NCBI RefSeq assembly: GCF_000471905.2
Contig: NW_006499905.1
Location: 2,364,488-2,428,487 of the forward strand
Source: Amborella trichopoda
Lineage: Eukaryota > Streptophyta > Magnoliopsida > Amborellales > Amborellaceae
Length of the DNA stretch: 64,000 bases
Direction: 5' to 3'
Below, one piece after another: positions 1 through 14,300 of the stretch (position 1 is the first letter of the stretch; every line of letters starts with the position of its first letter). The notes under the pieces are model-generated. The model was given only the letters and a program-made list of their open reading frames with translations, was not told where the DNA came from and did not search any database. The translations under genes and the position numbers were made by a program.

Positions 1-272
1 GAGAATGAGTCCAAGTTTAAGTGCCCATTTGCAGGTAGGAAATCAGAAAACCTAATATTTTAAACTCTTAATCTTAGTTTTAAGAAATCTAGGGTTTCAT
101 GAAAGCAAGTGAATGATCAATGAAGACTGACGACTACTTGCAATGACGACGAAGGGGAAGATGACGGCTAAGAAAGTTTGCAAATAACACCCAAAAAAAT
201 TCAACTGTGAATTTCAAATCTTGGGGCCCCGCAGAAAGCAAAAATAGTAAATTGACTCTGATAAAAGAAAAG

Positions 273-671
273 AAAAAAGTGTATATAATAAGGTTGCAAC
301 CTTTAGAACACCAAGTGCACTTCAAAAATCTATCGGAAAAAGTTAAATGTTGAACAAACCTCTAATTGATCATCTCGATAACGAGATGTATTTGTCGAGA
401 TATATGATATGAAAGAGAAAAGATTTTTATTCTTAGAAATATTGTATCTTACAATACACTATCTAGAAAGTCTATTTTCAATATTTTCATATGTTTATAA
501 ATCTACTTAATTTTAAGTATTTATGGAGTTTAAAATTTTATAATTATATATGAAAATATATTTTGAAAAAATCTTAAAAAAAAATTTCACCAAAATTACA
601 TGTTATGGTAAAATTTGGAGGTGCTACTTAATTAGATTGTTCAAGGTTGCCACTTTATAGAAACCACACCC
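273..671 (-). mobile_element. MULE-type MITE, subfamily B copy 1
   Basis: Non-autonomous DNA transposon remnant of about 400 bp. Its right end reads as the reverse complement of GGGTGTGGTTTCTATA, the end shared by the family. The flanks AAAAGAAAA (264-272) and AAAGGAAAA (672-680) match at 8 of 9 positions, as a 9-bp target-site duplication would after decay. In this subfamily the inner part of the inverted repeat is a GGTTGCAACC-like palindrome instead of GAGCCTAGGCTC. No coding capacity is seen. Confidence 0.6.
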
Positions 672-711
672 AAAGGAAAAAAAAAAAATTGTTTCATGAA
701 AAGAGCACTCA

Positions 712-962
712 GTCCCCGAGATACAAAGCATCTATCCGAAAAGATGGATGCAAATAGGTGGTCCATCTAAAAAATAATTCGAACTAGTGGTCCAAATTTG
801 TTTTTGATAAAAAAAAATTTAAAATTTTCAATATTTATTTATTTTTTCATATTCATGATCTATTACATATCCTTAAAAATTAGGCCCAAAAATCCATCTC
901 AAAAATAGATTTTTAAGAGGCGACTCATTTCTATATGGACTCGTAGAAACGGTGTCGAAGGA
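712..962 (-). repeat. Dispersed repeat family C, copy 1
   Basis: Read on the minus strand, this matches 17288-17560 and 19975-20265 over most of its length. All three copies share, in order, a block ending in GAGTCCA...TAGAAA, a block TTTTGAGATGGATTT, and a block with AGATGGA near the end. Boundaries are approximate and no target-site duplication was identified. The element class is unknown. Confidence 0.5.
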
Positions 963-984
963 AGAATTCATCCAATAATGTCTA

Positions 985-1634
985 TAATTAAGGGATTATC
1001 TACAAATATACTATTTATCTTTGAAAAAAGTTTATATAGAGCCTAGGCTCTAAACAATCAAATTAGAGCCCACTTCAAAAATTTCGTTAGAAGAGGTGGT
1101 TTTGATTTCTTAATATCCTCAACTTGTTAATATCAAGATGCATGGACATGAGAAAAAAATGGATTACAAGTTTTTTAAGTAGTGCATCTTATAATGCATT
1201 TTTTGACCATCAATTTTCAAGATTTTGAAGTTTTCATATACTCGATCTACACTATTTTTTAAGCTTTAAATTTGTATAATTAAAGATGAAAATACATTTT
1301 AAAGCTATTTTCAGTATTGAAACCACATTTCTCGACATTAGTTGAAGGTGTGTTTTACGTTGATTGGTGTTTTACGTTGATTGTTTAGAGCATTAGCTCT
1401 ATACAAACCACACCCTTTATCTTTTGTACATAGAGATTACAATCATTATTGTTCCTTAAATTTCAAAATGGATCGTTGTAAGAGTGTCATTGAATAGATA
1501 CAAAGTTTTAAAAAAAAAATTTTAGACTTCGTGACTCACTTCAAGTCATCCAATTTGATATCTAATGAGTGGGAATGATTGCGCCCTCTATGTACAAAAG
1601 ATAAATAGTATTTCTAGACAATCTCAATAATTAA
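985..1634. mobile_element. Small inverted-repeat element interrupted by a MITE
   Basis: The two ends are imperfect inverted repeats. The left end starts TAATTAAGGGATTATCTAC and the reverse-complemented right end starts TAATTATTGAGATTGTCTAG. They continue in parallel through CTATTTATCTTTTGTACATA once the inserted MITE at 1023-1415 is skipped. Without the insert the element would be about 250 bp, typical of a MITE. The superfamily is not clear. Confidence 0.5.
1023..1415 (-). mobile_element. MULE-type MITE, subfamily A copy 1
   Basis: Element of 393 bp flanked by a perfect 9-bp direct repeat TTTATCTTT (1014-1022 and 1416-1424). The terminal region carries the internal palindrome TAGAGCCTAGGCTCTA followed by AACAATCAAATTAGAGCC, and the far end carries the inverted counterpart ending in CACACCC. 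The 9-bp duplication is the signature of Mutator-like elements. It interrupts the inverted repeat of the 985-1634 element. Confidence 0.75.
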
Positions 1635-3320
1635 TGGTACCATAGCATGAGGCTTGGGTTTTTTTGTATTTCATATACTGGATCACGGGGGTGCACCGAT
1701 ATTTCAAAATTTTGGTACGGATTAGCAAGGCGATCAACAAATCGGATCGATTGTCCAGTATGAGGATTGGTTTCAAAAATCAAATCATCATCATCCAAGC
1801 CTTATTCAAATTAATTAGGGTAAGCTATATGAATCTTATTCCTCCATTGTTCTCTAGTTATGATTTATGATAAGATATGACAAAGTTGTATGCTGGCTAC
1901 ATGCTTAATGCAACACAAAGTCTATACCCGAGCTTGGGAAGAGTCAAGGAAAAGCTTAAGCTCCTCACCCTTCTTAAAGCATCCATAAATTCAAGAAAAA
2001 ATAAAAGATTAAAAGAAAAAAATTTGCCTTGGAATGACCTTAAAATTGTAAGTTAAAGCACCTTCTCCATCCAAGATGTAGAACAAATCTCTCAAGCTAT
2101 CATTCAAGATAATAAATGACATCATTTATGAAGCTACCTAATAGCGTAGATGTCACGCGATCCTTATTAAATCTCCATCTCTACCGGTCCCAAAAATCAA
2201 ATATTTTAATTTTAAAATAACAAGAAAAGTTAAAAATAATAAAAGTAAAATTAGGTGGAATCTAGGCGATTCGGCAATATTGATCACCCAATTCTTTGAC
2301 ATAGTTGCCCTGTTTTACGACAGAACTGAATAAGTTTATAGGGATCATACCGATTCCCTATTATGACTATAAAATGAGTCAGTCCTGACCGATTCTCGAT
2401 TTGAATAGATGATTCAATCCTACAACATTTGAAACACCTGTATTTCACGATAAAAAGAAAATGCACACCTTAAACTCCACAAGAAGTTGTAGTTATGCCA
2501 TATAAAACCATTGCAAGGGTTTTGAATTTAATTGCTTCTCATTGTAAGATTTGAAGCTTCAAAGGTAATGCAAATTTTGGGAAATCTTGTGCACTTAAAA
2601 ATAGACGGTCTAAAAAATATGTCACACGATAAGCTATTATTTATAGGCCTTAGAAAAATCCTATTTCTAATACATAATTATTGTTCACGATAATAATCCG
2701 AATGTTTTCAACACTGAAACTGCATTTTTAGATGGAGGTTTAGTACAAGGCTTTCATAAAGCTTAGGACTTGAATAAACTCTTCACTAATGAATATTTAA
2801 GGTAACGGAGTGTGTGAAGTCTAAAAAAGCAATTGACGCCAAAAAGATTTTATACTATGTAGGAGTACAGTGTTCATTTACTCCCTTGGGCAAAACTCAA
2901 TATAGGAGTAACGTTTAAGACCCTAAATTTTAGGGGCGCAATCTCTTCAACCCATAACTAACCTCTGTAAAAAAAAAAAAAAAGGTTGAAATTGAACACT
3001 TGATGTACTACAAAATAATAATGTCTGGAGATTGAACAATGACTGTCAGTTTTTAAGGGAGATATGTAAGTGTCTAAAACTCAAAATTTAAAATTTTTGT
3101 TTTGGAAATAATCATCTAGTGAATTTTAGGTTGTTTCCAAAAAATTTAAGCTGAAAAAATACTCCCAAGTAGATCTTTCGATTGTGGGAGTATACACACA
3201 GTGTGATCCAACAGGCGCATATTGTATCTACTCAACCATGACGCTCTATTTTTCAGAAAAGTCCCTTCGCATTTTTTTGCAAATGTATGGTAGTGGGCTG
3301 ACCTTGTGTCCTATTAAAAT

Positions 3321-3689
3321 AAGAAAAAGTTTATGTAAGGTTGCAAACTTTAATATACAGAATAAAAGTGACAAAGGTTGTTTTGATGTTGGAAACCACT
3401 CTAATTGATCATCTTGACATTGAGATGTATGATTACGAAAAGAAAAAAAGATTTAAAATTCTAAAAATACTGTATCTTGCAACACATTATCTAGATTTTT
3501 CATTTTCAAGATTTTCAAGTGTTTATAATCTACATGATTTGAATCATGTTTTTAGTTTAAAATTTTATAATTAGAGATAAAATAGATTCTCAAGCCAGAA
3601 TTTTTAACACCAAAATTATATTTATAACAAAATTTAAAAATGTGCCTTAATTTGATTGTTTAAGGTTTTAACCTTATACAAATCACACC
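3321..3689 (-). mobile_element. MULE-type MITE, subfamily B copy 2
   Basis: About 370 bp, flanked by TATTAAAAT (3312-3320) and AATTAAAAT (3690-3698), identical at 8 of 9 positions. The interior parallels 273-671, including a run reading CTCTAATTGATCATCT followed by a GAGATGTAT word. The right end reads TACAAATCACACC, the family terminus with its last C lost. No coding capacity. Confidence 0.6.
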
Positions 3690-4771
3690 AATTAAAATAA
3701 TACAACTTGCATATTGTATATAACTTGCAAGTTTCATTGCTTTCCTCTACATAGCATATTAATTCACCATTTGGCACCTAACTCATAACTCATTTGGTGG
3801 TTCAATTTTAAAATGGATAAAGCACTCCATTGCTGGAGCATTGAAGACACTGACTAGTCCGATTTGAGGTTTTCTCTACATAAGAGAGTTGGGAACGGTT
3901 GGAAAGCAGCGTTGAAGTCAGATAGAGGAGACTATCCTTTTCTTTTTTATTTTGATAATTTAGTGGGAAGACTAGGCCCTTACTCATTTTTTCAAATAGT
4001 TTAGGACTTAGTTTTTTTATAATGAAAACCACAAAATGGTGACTAGGGTGTGGAGATGCTATAACCACGACCGTCAGCCCTTTTCCCGAGAGAGATTGTT
4101 TATGCTTCATACATTGACAAGTATAGAATAGAAGGCTATCTAAGAATGAGAAATAGAAAAAAATTTATACAATGGATCAACCTTTTACTACAAAAGTGAG
4201 GCATGCCTCAAGAAATCTTAAAAAATGGTTGTTTTGGTGTTAATGATAAAAAAAAAAAAAAAAGTGGGGTTGTTTTGATGTTGGAACATGCTCTGAGTAA
4301 TAATCTCAACATCAATATGTATGTGTAAAAAAAAATATATCTATATATATATATATATATAATAACCTAAAATCAGACTCCCTTGCGAAGGAAGGAGTTT
4401 TTTTAACACCTTGTGTACTGTAAAAGGTAACTTGTTATTCACATTTTTGTATATTTGAAGTAGAGGGTGATTGGTGGCAGGAAAATTTATTTATGAGAGA
4501 CAAACTATTTAGTATTCAACACATTTTTTTATTTAATTTCAAAATACTCATTGAAAGATACATGACCCTGAGTTAAAATATTATAAATGGGTAAAAAATA
4601 ATAAGCGAGTTCTGACTATTTAATTTTGGAAGAAATGGGGTAAAATGTTGAATAGGTAAATTGTTCATCTCTTATTGTATTTTCATAATTTCCCCTTAAT
4701 AGGAAGCTTCCAATCATCTATTTGTCTATTTGTCCTCGTCGAGTATTTAAGCCTTGGCAGGATTTTTGAAA

Positions 4772-5139
4772 GAGAAAAGTTTATTGGCTCTAAACAATCA
4801 AATTTGAGTCTACCTAAAAATTTAAGAGGTTGTTTTGATGCTCAAATATCTTCAAATTGATCATCTCGACATCAAGATACATGGACATGAGAAAAAAATG
4901 GATTATAAATTTTAGAAATAGTGTATTTTGCAATACATTTTTAACCCGTCAATTTTCAAGATTTTAAAGATTTCATAGATATGTCAATCTACACTATTTT
5001 TTAAACTTTAAAATAAATATAAAAATATTTTAAAACTATCACAAAGATTTTCAATATTACAACTACATTTCTCGATACTATTTGAAGGTAAGCGCTAATT
5101 TGATTGTTTTAGAGCCTTGGCTTTATATAAACCATACCC
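4772..5139 (-). mobile_element. MULE-type MITE, subfamily A copy 2
   Basis: About 368 bp, flanked by TTTTTGAAA (4763-4771) and TTTTTAAAA (5140-5148), matching at 8 of 9. The left inner repeat reads GGCTCTAAACAATCAAATTT. The right side reads GATTGTTTTAGAGCCTTGGC and ends ACCATACCC. It has decayed more than copies 1 and 3 of the subfamily. Confidence 0.6.
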
Positions 5140-5222
5140 TTTTTAAAAGTTATAAACTTGCACTTCTAAATTATTTTTGTATGCAATGAATTGAATAATA
5201 TTGTTGTAAGTGTTAACTATTT

Positions 5223-5240
5223 AGAGAGAGAGAGAGAGAC
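5223..5240. repeat. GA microsatellite
   Basis: Uninterrupted GA dinucleotide run of about nine units. Confidence 0.8.
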
Positions 5241-7910
5241 CATTAATGGTTGGTAGCCACCAGGTCCACCGAAGCCAATATATTAATGAGGGCGGCTTTA
5301 AAATTCAGGAAGTGACCTCTTTTACCGATCAAGATATTAGCCGCCAATCAAGCTCGTCTCAAGATAATATGGTCCGGCGGGTGCCAAATGTACATTTGGG
5401 CCCATGAGCAAACTTCCTATTTATGGGATTATTTATGAACCTCAAACCTTCTATGTTCATCTTTGGTTCTTTGTAATATCAATTGCATAACCCCAAGAGC
5501 CAAATGTGAAAAAGTACACCCTCCAAATCAAATTTGTTTTGTGAGTTGAGAGGAGTGTTCACATTATCGGCCGGTTCAACTCGAAATGGACCTTGGTATT
5601 GGCCGGTTCTGATTTGGTCAGTTTTGATGTTTCGGTCGGGTATTATATATATTTATATATATAATTCTAAAATAATAAGGGATTTATTTGTAATATATTT
5701 TTAAATTTTTTATTATTTTGACAAATATTAGAAAGTGTTTTGGCTATAAATACTTATTTTTATATTTTTCATCTTTTTAAAGAATTCAAAAATATTTTTG
5801 AGCACAAATTGATTATTCAAAATCCATTTTATCCACTAATTTTTAACTTCATTTGGATGTGTTTTGTTTAATCATGCTTCAAAATATGTTTTTTAGATTT
5901 TTTTTTGTAATTTTTTATTTTTAACACTTTTTTACTGCTCAGGACTTTCCCGATTATAAAGGTTGAACCGACCAGTTTACCGGTTACTCAAAACTTGCCC
6001 TTGGCTAATTTCTGAAGCCGGTTCGATTTTCGAACACAGGTTGAGAGTATGGGTCATGAAATCTAAGCCATCTAACTAGATGTTTGTCCCTCAGGTACAA
6101 ATGAATATTTCAGACCCATAAACCACCTAATCGTTTACTAAAATATGTAGGAAAATGGGTCTAGAAATTGGAGGCTTTTTATAATTTTTCAAATACGTTT
6201 ACTCGGAGATTATTAAATATAAAACATCTATGTGATTGAGCTTGCTTAATTCTGAATTCTCCTACCTTGTCCCCAAATATCAAAACCAGTGTTTAGAAAC
6301 CCGTATGTACCGGGGGAATCGGCGACGTGGATAATTGGTTGGAATGCCCAAATCGGACCGATTCTCTTGCTTGAGACTTGGTCCATTAAAAATTCCAAAC
6401 AATTGAAAATAAAATAAGACATAATAACAATAATAAACTATAAAAAAAATAACAAAAAATATATAATGTATCAGAACTAAGCGGCTCAGGCTGGCAGGAT
6501 CACTCAATTCCCTCACAAAATCACCTACTTCCATCCATGATAGAATTGGGGAGTCCATAGGAACATGAGTGATTTGGGTCTTAAAAAGGATTTGGTTGGG
6601 TTTGGATTGATACCTCATTGGACTTTGGTTTGAAACATTGATTTAAACAAAGATGAGATTTGCATAAGGTGCCCACCTCATACTATACAAGGAAGGTGTA
6701 CATCTAAATTTTAGAGGAAATATATGGTTCTGATGTAAAAAAACCTTATTATATCTTAAAACATGTGTTCAACCACACTCATTATAGGCAATGAATTCAT
6801 GCAACAGTTGTATTATAATATGATGCAACAACCTTAAAAATCCATCTTCATGGTCATTTGTTTGATATAAATTTTAAAATATGCAGTTTTTTTATTTTAA
6901 TGATAACGACAAAAAGGATAAAATTCAAAACACAACTTAGAAAGTATTTTTTTAACTCAATTAACATATGTCAATTCATTTTGGTGAGAAGCTTAGATCT
7001 AGACCTCAAAAGAATTTTTTTTCATTTCAAATTTTTTTGGATAGCTTTATTATTATTAGATGAATAATATTAAAAAATAAAAAAATGATTTTGAGTTTAT
7101 AAAGGCTAAAATCTTGCAATTCACAAAATGAATGGTCTAAATTCATTTATAGAAAAGACTCATTTTGACCATATCTAGGACTCGAATTGAATTTTTTTAT
7201 TTTTTTTGAGATTGATTATTGAGATGAAAAGAGTGCGTGTACAAACTTTGAAGTCATAAAAATACCACAAATATAGTTTTCTAGAAGTGTCGTTGCATTA
7301 TTCTATGATACAACCGTTGCATTTGATCATTGCTCATTATAAAATCTCAAATTCCAAAAACATTACAAATCGATCAGATCTACAAAATATCAACTTGTTA
7401 CAAGATACACCATTTTTAAAACTTAAAATTCTTTTTTTTTTTTAATCTCCATATATCTCAAGGTTGAGATTACGATCAATTAGAAGGGTCTTCCACGTCC
7501 AAAAACTCTCAATCTCATAAAAACTTCCCTTCAAACAATCCTTTCATTTTCTAAATGCATTAAATCTTCTATGGTAAAGACAGAATCCGAACGTCTCAAC
7601 CTCAAAACGACTTGTTGCATGACGACCAATTATAAATAGAAAAAGCAAAGCATCCCTACACCAGTGTTGAATGGCATGTGGACATCCACCGCCCATTCCC
7701 AACGACGGATGGTGGAGATTACTGGGGCTTACATCGTAAATAATGATCAGTTTTTACCTGGGAGAAGATGCTGGATGTGCCCCAAGTTGTAACATTGCCA
7801 TGGACCACTGATATGGTACAGTGACTTCTCCAAAAATGACTATCATGCCCCCCAATATTCTGAACTAATAATTATTGTTGCAAAGAGGTGCACTTTTTAA
7901 TGGGCTTGTA

Positions 7911-8060
7911 CTATTACAAAGAGGTCACAATTACTCATAACAATTAGATGTCAAATTGGATTGTGTATCATGATGTTTGATAATTTTTTTCGGACTCCGA
8001 TTCTGGTCATCGATATTCTCACAATCACCTAATTTGAAATCTAACAAGCAGGAGTAACTG
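7911..8060. repeat. Dispersed repeat shared with 54355-54500
   Basis: The words GAGGTCACAATTA and TTAGATGTCAAATTGGAT occur here and again at 54360-54405 with the same spacing, followed in both places by a further diverged stretch. This is a dispersed repeat with no coding capacity and unknown class. Confidence 0.45.
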
Positions 8061-8353
8061 TAACTACGTTGTATCAAAAGTAAATGGTCTTTTAAAAAAT
8101 AGAGCGTGTATCCATCCCATAGTCCTCGGTGTGTGATTTAAATTTTTGCTCAATTATACGAAATTCACGTAGGGGTCCTTAAAACAGTTTAACCTGCTGA
8201 TTTACCAGGAGCGAGAAAGCAACCTTTGGGATTTATTCGGCAATGGGTAACAGCTATCCATGTACAAAATTGATGAGAAAAAACAATAACATAAGGGAAT
8301 TGATCCAAGCTTTTGCACAATCTCAACATTACAGTATGGGCCGAAATAATCAT

Positions 8354-11300
8354 TTAAGTGGATCTATCATATTTGGCGATGCTGTTTCTCCTTGCACACT
8401 CCAATATGGTCTTATCAGCAGTAATGAAATACGCCGCAATAGAAGCTGCAAATCAAAAGAGGACAATACTTACCAAGAATGTATTCCGAAGGACGAAAAA
8501 AAAAAAACTGAGAAGGTAGAAAAATGAATAGGTTTAATGGGCATTACCCACACACTTTGGCAAGTTATCGTGCTTTTTACTTCTAAAATTGACTTGGTTA
8601 GATGTTTACCATGAACAGGGACTCCAGATTCAGACAGCCAACTCGAGCAGGGGTAAGGCCAAGTTTTGAGCCAAGTCCTGATTTTATGACTTTGCCTTTA
8701 CCTTATATAGCAAGTATGCACACTAGATCACTCCATTTTAAAAGTCTCCAATGCTAGATGAGTCTTGGTGGTTCATCATTGCCCTTACTTCATGGATTGA
8801 CCGAATCCCTTAAGCTGCATAAACCATAGCCTGCAATCACACGGCGAAACCGTGTGGCTAATAAACCACCCTTTTGGAACCCAAACTTTACCATAGAATA
8901 TGGTCACATGGCAACCCAATGTTTCGTCAAATTGAGTATCTCAAAAACATATTCTAGGTTTTCATATCATTCTTGAATGCCACCCACAAGCGACCCATCA
9001 GTAACATTCAAACAACCATATGTGACAATCCCAAATGCACACGAGGTGGAGAAGTCCATAAGCAAAGAGCAACACCCACAACCGGCTGGTATACCAGTAG
9101 GAGGACCTATAAGTAGCCACCAATGCCAACAACCTAGTTTAATTACAGGATCTGATGTACAACCAACAAATCCCACTAGTCTAACCTGTAAAACCGACTG
9201 ACCTGTAACTCATGGCCAGCAACCTATTGATGCTTTCTGTAACGAGACTTCATCAATGTCTAAACAACTCAAGGAGGCCTTCCACTCAATAAATCATCGA
9301 TGTACAGCACAAAAGAGTAAGTGCTTCGCGGACCTATTTGTTAACCAAGTGGAGCTTGGTCTTGTATAATTAATCATCCAAATAAGTTCAGATCAAGCTC
9401 CCCTACATATTGGGATCGAAAACCCTAGATTTTAGGAAGCATGGGCTGCGATCCCTACCACCAAAAGTATCATGCTTGTCACAATCCTGCGTTCCCCGTC
9501 CAAATCCCAGTTCCAACAACTATGAAATATTTCCATTGGCTCCACCCAACTCATGCAGAAGTTGAGTAAGCAGAGGAATGCAGTGAAAAACTTTAGGGCT
9601 TAGGAAAATGCTCATATAGTCAATTTATGTAACTCGGGGTGGTGAGGAAGAACTCCTAGGAAGGAAGACAAAATTGCTTAGGGAAATCATGGGGGCTGGA
9701 GAACAATTCCATAAAAATTCGACGAGAACAATTATCACTCCAATACAACATGGTACAAGTGCAACCATATGAGAATGCTACAAAGTAGGTTCACAAAGTG
9801 TTTAGGGACTCAGCCGAGTTGACTCGGACAGGTAACTCAACCTCGGCCTATAACCGCGGTGAGTTCCAGTGCCCAACTAACTCTTGCTATAGATTCTTAA
9901 AAAATCATTAGTTTTGTTAAAGAAATCACTAATACATGATCTATAAAACAAGTTTTTATATGATTTTTATGCTTTTTATGATAATTTGAGAACTTTCTTA
10001 TTATGTGATCCAAGTTTTTTTTTTCCTTAAATATTTCAAGGTAAAAAACAAAATTTTCAATAATCCACACTTTATATACTTTTTCATCTTACCTAGACTT
10101 TTCCTGATTTATATTGCTTATTACTTTTGCTGATTTTTAATTATTTTTTAACTCTTTTTTTTTAATCTTTTTTTTTTTTTTAAATATCTTTTAGCGTATT
10201 TTGGGCTTTCAAAGGACTTGGCCACGTCCACTCGAATGCGTCTAAGTTACTAGGCTCGAGCATGATCCAAGTCTGAGGCTTGACCCGAGTTTCAAAATAT
10301 CGGTTTAAAGTTTACAACATCACGAAGAAGTGATGCAAACACTCAAACTAGTCTTCTAAAAAAAACATTTTAAAAATGTGTAAGTACTAATCCAGCAATT
10401 CTTGGATGCTCGTTATCATTATGAGGATGGAATCACCCAGGGAGGGGCAAAGAAAATCGCTATGGTTGTGGCAAAAACCGATGGTGAAATGCCATGGGTC
10501 ATGTCACCTAATGAGTTCAATTCACAGTAAAAACTAAAAAAGCACATGGATTCTTTCTGGATATCAATGACAACCCTATTCCATGGTTACAAGGCTATAG
10601 GTTAAATGGGTAGCTACTGCACAATCTTGAGTTTGTAGGTTCAAAACCTGTTTACCTATCCAAATAATAATAAAAAATAAATAAAAGGAAAGGAAAATCC
10701 ACCTTCAAAGTCTGTTATCCAAGAGGTTACTAACCATACTACAAGAAAATGGAACTATGGCAACACACAGATAAATGTGACATTCTCGATTTTGCAATGT
10801 AATAAAAAGAAGAAGACAACACAAGTGACAATAAGCATGTAAATAGAATGTCGTGCACACACTATATGCATCACCAGTTAGAATATTATTTTTTCTGCAA
10901 TCAATACTTTTAGATCATTGTTAAATCAAGATATACCTATATATAAATGAATCCTATGATCAATTAGATCATAAATACCTTTTCGTTAACTGACTTTGTT
11001 GAATGAGGATGTAATGGATGTAGCTCACATGTGGAAGTTACAATAACAGGAAAGACTTTCATAGCCAAACCAATCTGCAGGACCTCATTGCATTAAATAA
11101 ATCATCTTATTGGCTTCCTTTAAACAACCTACAAGAAAACTCAAGTGCAGTTCACTAATGTCTCATCTGAAACATGCGTGGGGAACTTTGTGCCAACATA
11201 GTGGATTCCCTTTTATCCCAATTGCACCTTCTCCACTCCTCAAAAGTCACCGCTATATAACCGTATGATGCTAAACAGAAACATGTCACTAAAGGAACCA

Positions 11301-14300
11301 ACACCAAATTCATGCTTAAGACCCCTTTCAGGCACAGACCGTATCCTTGACCCTCTAATGAGGGACTTCACATGCTTGAGAGGTATTCAACCCCTGGACA
11401 CTAAAACTCCCCTCTCACAAGTGCCCATGAATTATTCTTATCTTCAGGCATTCAGGCCTCATTTGGACCCCTTAATAGCCATATTTAACAAAAAGCTGAC
11501 ATTTTCTCCAAAAGAGCCAAATTTAACAAATAACCCTGCCTAACTATATAGGCAATCCTAAATAACTGCAGTCTTAAGCAATCATAGTCACACCAAAGAA
11601 GTCCAACTCTGGAGGAATGGAGGACAAGCATGTTTTTGTGTACTGTAGTTTTACGAGAGTCTAAGCTGTGTTTTGGGAAACAGGGGGGGGGGGGGTGGTT
11701 ACAAGTAATATAGTCTTTCCCCGTAGATTATGACGAACGACACTGCGACGCCGGCGAATCTTAAATGGGTACAAGAAAAAAACAGTGGTGTTGCTGAAGA
11801 AAAGTATGCCCAAATGAGGCCTCACTCACAACCATTATTCTTCCACTAAAAAATTCATTGGCTCTCTCTAACAGACAAAAACCTCAAAAGAATCATGATT
11901 ATGATATATTATGGGAGTACCTTTACTTGGATATTTATCAGGCAGATGTAGTCAAAAAAAGATATTAGCAGCCTACTTAACAAACCAACCAAATAGCGTG
12001 ATACTTCCACTTCAATATATTCTCAACTTTACCAACGGTCCATGGATGGTTGGAGACTTGGAATAGACAATCAAACTAAACTAGCATACCAATAAGTACA
12101 TTTTTTTCTAATGGAGGAAGTACCAACAAGTACAAACTGCAATCGCTCTTTCACAGAGGCCAACTACGCATATCTCAGGGAAGAACTCCAGGGGTTTGAA
12201 CACTACCAAGGTTCTTCACTTATTAGATGCTTTGCGTTGCACATTTGAAGCTACTTACGACTGCAGTGATAGCATTAAGGAACAGGAGTAAGAAACATAA
12301 CATCTTTGACAATATCAGACTCAAGCCTTTACTCTCTTGGTAACCCAAAAACCTTGATACCTAATATGCAAAACCATGGTTGTAAGATTGCTTTAACTTT
12401 GGTCGAAGCGGCCAAAGTCTTTGTCTAGAAACCAAAGAAAGTGAACACCACCCGATATTTCCAAAATTTTGTGGAAATATTGGTAATATTTTAAAATTAT
12501 CTCAAAATATAGCCAATATTTCAGAAATAACATAGAATTCTTAGAAGAATACGAACTTAATCATAGTTTTTTTAATTCTTAGAAAGTGAAAAACAGAAGC
12601 CTTTCCTCAATTGTCCAAAGAGCCAAAGCAATGCTCTTCCCCTGGCAAATACAAAGAGGACTCAAAAGCAAATCTAACAACATTATGCAAAACAATGATC
12701 AAACTCGGCTTGACAACATAGCAGAACTCAAGTGAAGTAAACACTAGGCGTTTCCAGGTTTGATCTAGATAAGAACCAAACTAACAAAACATGCTCAACA
12801 AAATATATTCATGCAACCCCCACTTATTTGATGGGATATAAAAGATACAAATCATATATATGAAGTGCTAACAAAAAGCCACTTCTGCCAAAAACACGTT
12901 AAACCAATACAAAAGCAAAGTTTCTATACTCAAATACAAACCATGTTACCATGGAAACTTCCCTTAACAAAATGAATGCTTTCTAGACCATTATTTGAAA
13001 ACTCGAGCAAGATCAGGTGGACTAGTCCGAGCCATTCATGCTTGGCGCCCTACTAAGACTTGAACCAAACATACAGGAACCGACCAAATAATCATTTAAT
13101 GTTTTTTAGTTTTTATTTTTTTATTTATTTTTGGCTTGGACACTGCCGAGTCTTGATAGACTTGGACAAGTCTGTCGAACCTGATATGGGTTTGGGATCA
13201 TGGCAATTCTCAACCTGAGTCCTTGTTACCAACTATTGCATTGGACAATGGTTCGATATTCTAGCAGATTTGCTATCAAGCAGGAAAGATATAAAAACCA
13301 GAGCAAGGAGAAAAGACGCATAAACTGCGGTAATCAATAGAGGAACAAATCACACAGATTAATCAACACACATTTTTAAAATACCTGCTGATATGATTAG
13401 TGCTTGTGCTGTATAGTTGAGATTAGCCTTTGCCCAAGGAATAACGCGTACACCAATCAACTGTCGATATCCAAAACAAATACCAAAAAATAATAATTAA
13501 TGTAGAGGAATACACGTTCCCTATAAACTAATTCTAAAAAAAAATGGACTCATAGGGAAATTGGCTTGATCACAAGAAAAGTCGAATGACCAAGTCTTTA
13601 AACAGAAGCGAAAAGATTATTTTCTGGCAAGTTCAGAAAACATCAATGGGAAAATATTACGACCCAATTTGGGATTACCTCAGGCTTTTAAATTACGCAG
13701 CCCAAGTATTCAAGTCTTTAAACCTTGTTTGAAACATCAATATTCTCTTACCTTTTTTTGTTAAGTAATGAAAAACTGATTTTTACAATTAAAAAGCCCA
13801 TAACTGAACAGAAAAATGAATAACCATGTGGGAAAATCAATATCACAGTCACTATGAAATGAAAAGCGAAAAAAGGATAAGTCTTGTCAAATATTTGCAG
13901 TAAATGAAAGGGTATGGATGAGTATTTGATCTTCTCGACAAAGAACCATCTTACTTTTTCCTTGTTGACAATTAAAACCAAGCTAGATAGTACATAACAT
14001 TCCCAACTCCTGCTTTTCCCCTTTGTTTCATCTACGATATGTATAGCATTAACTCGAAATTTACACGATTGAAACAAATAACAAGTTCAATTACAGAGAC
14101 AAATTATTAAGCAGCGAGAAACATTCAAGCCATTTTGTTAGCGATATAGAGCATGAGAATGAGCATGGTGAGGATTCCCATTGTTTATTAAAGAGCTCAA
14201 AATTCACAAATTACTCGGCATCATTACCCCTAAAAGGTTTAAAGCAAAAATAATCTCATACCAGGAAGAAAACCCACATCATAGGTAATAAGAAGAAAAT

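Larger units (their letters stand above)
1..8353. other. Gene-free flank downstream of ENOD93, rich in MITEs
   Basis: No exon or RNA gene is supported here. The stretch is AT-rich. It holds four members of the 9-bp-TSD MITE family (273-671, 1023-1415, 3321-3689, 4772-5139), a nested host MITE (985-1634) and a copy of a second dispersed repeat (712-962). There is a TA run near 4340-4360 and a short GA run near 5223-5240. A repeat rich in CCGGTT words lies at about 5565-6040. The open frames in it are short, lack family features and are best read as chance. Confidence 0.6.

Noticed and set aside
8977-9201. 74-codon proline-rich frame in ENOD93 intron 3
   Set aside because: Frames are open on both strands at the same place. 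There is no splice context and no known domain.
10594-10662. tRNA-like segment with a GGTTCAAAACC box and roughly pairing ends
   Set aside because: The D arm does not fold, the anticodon loop lacks T33, and the T stem relies on wobble pairs. At best it is a tRNA-derived scrap.
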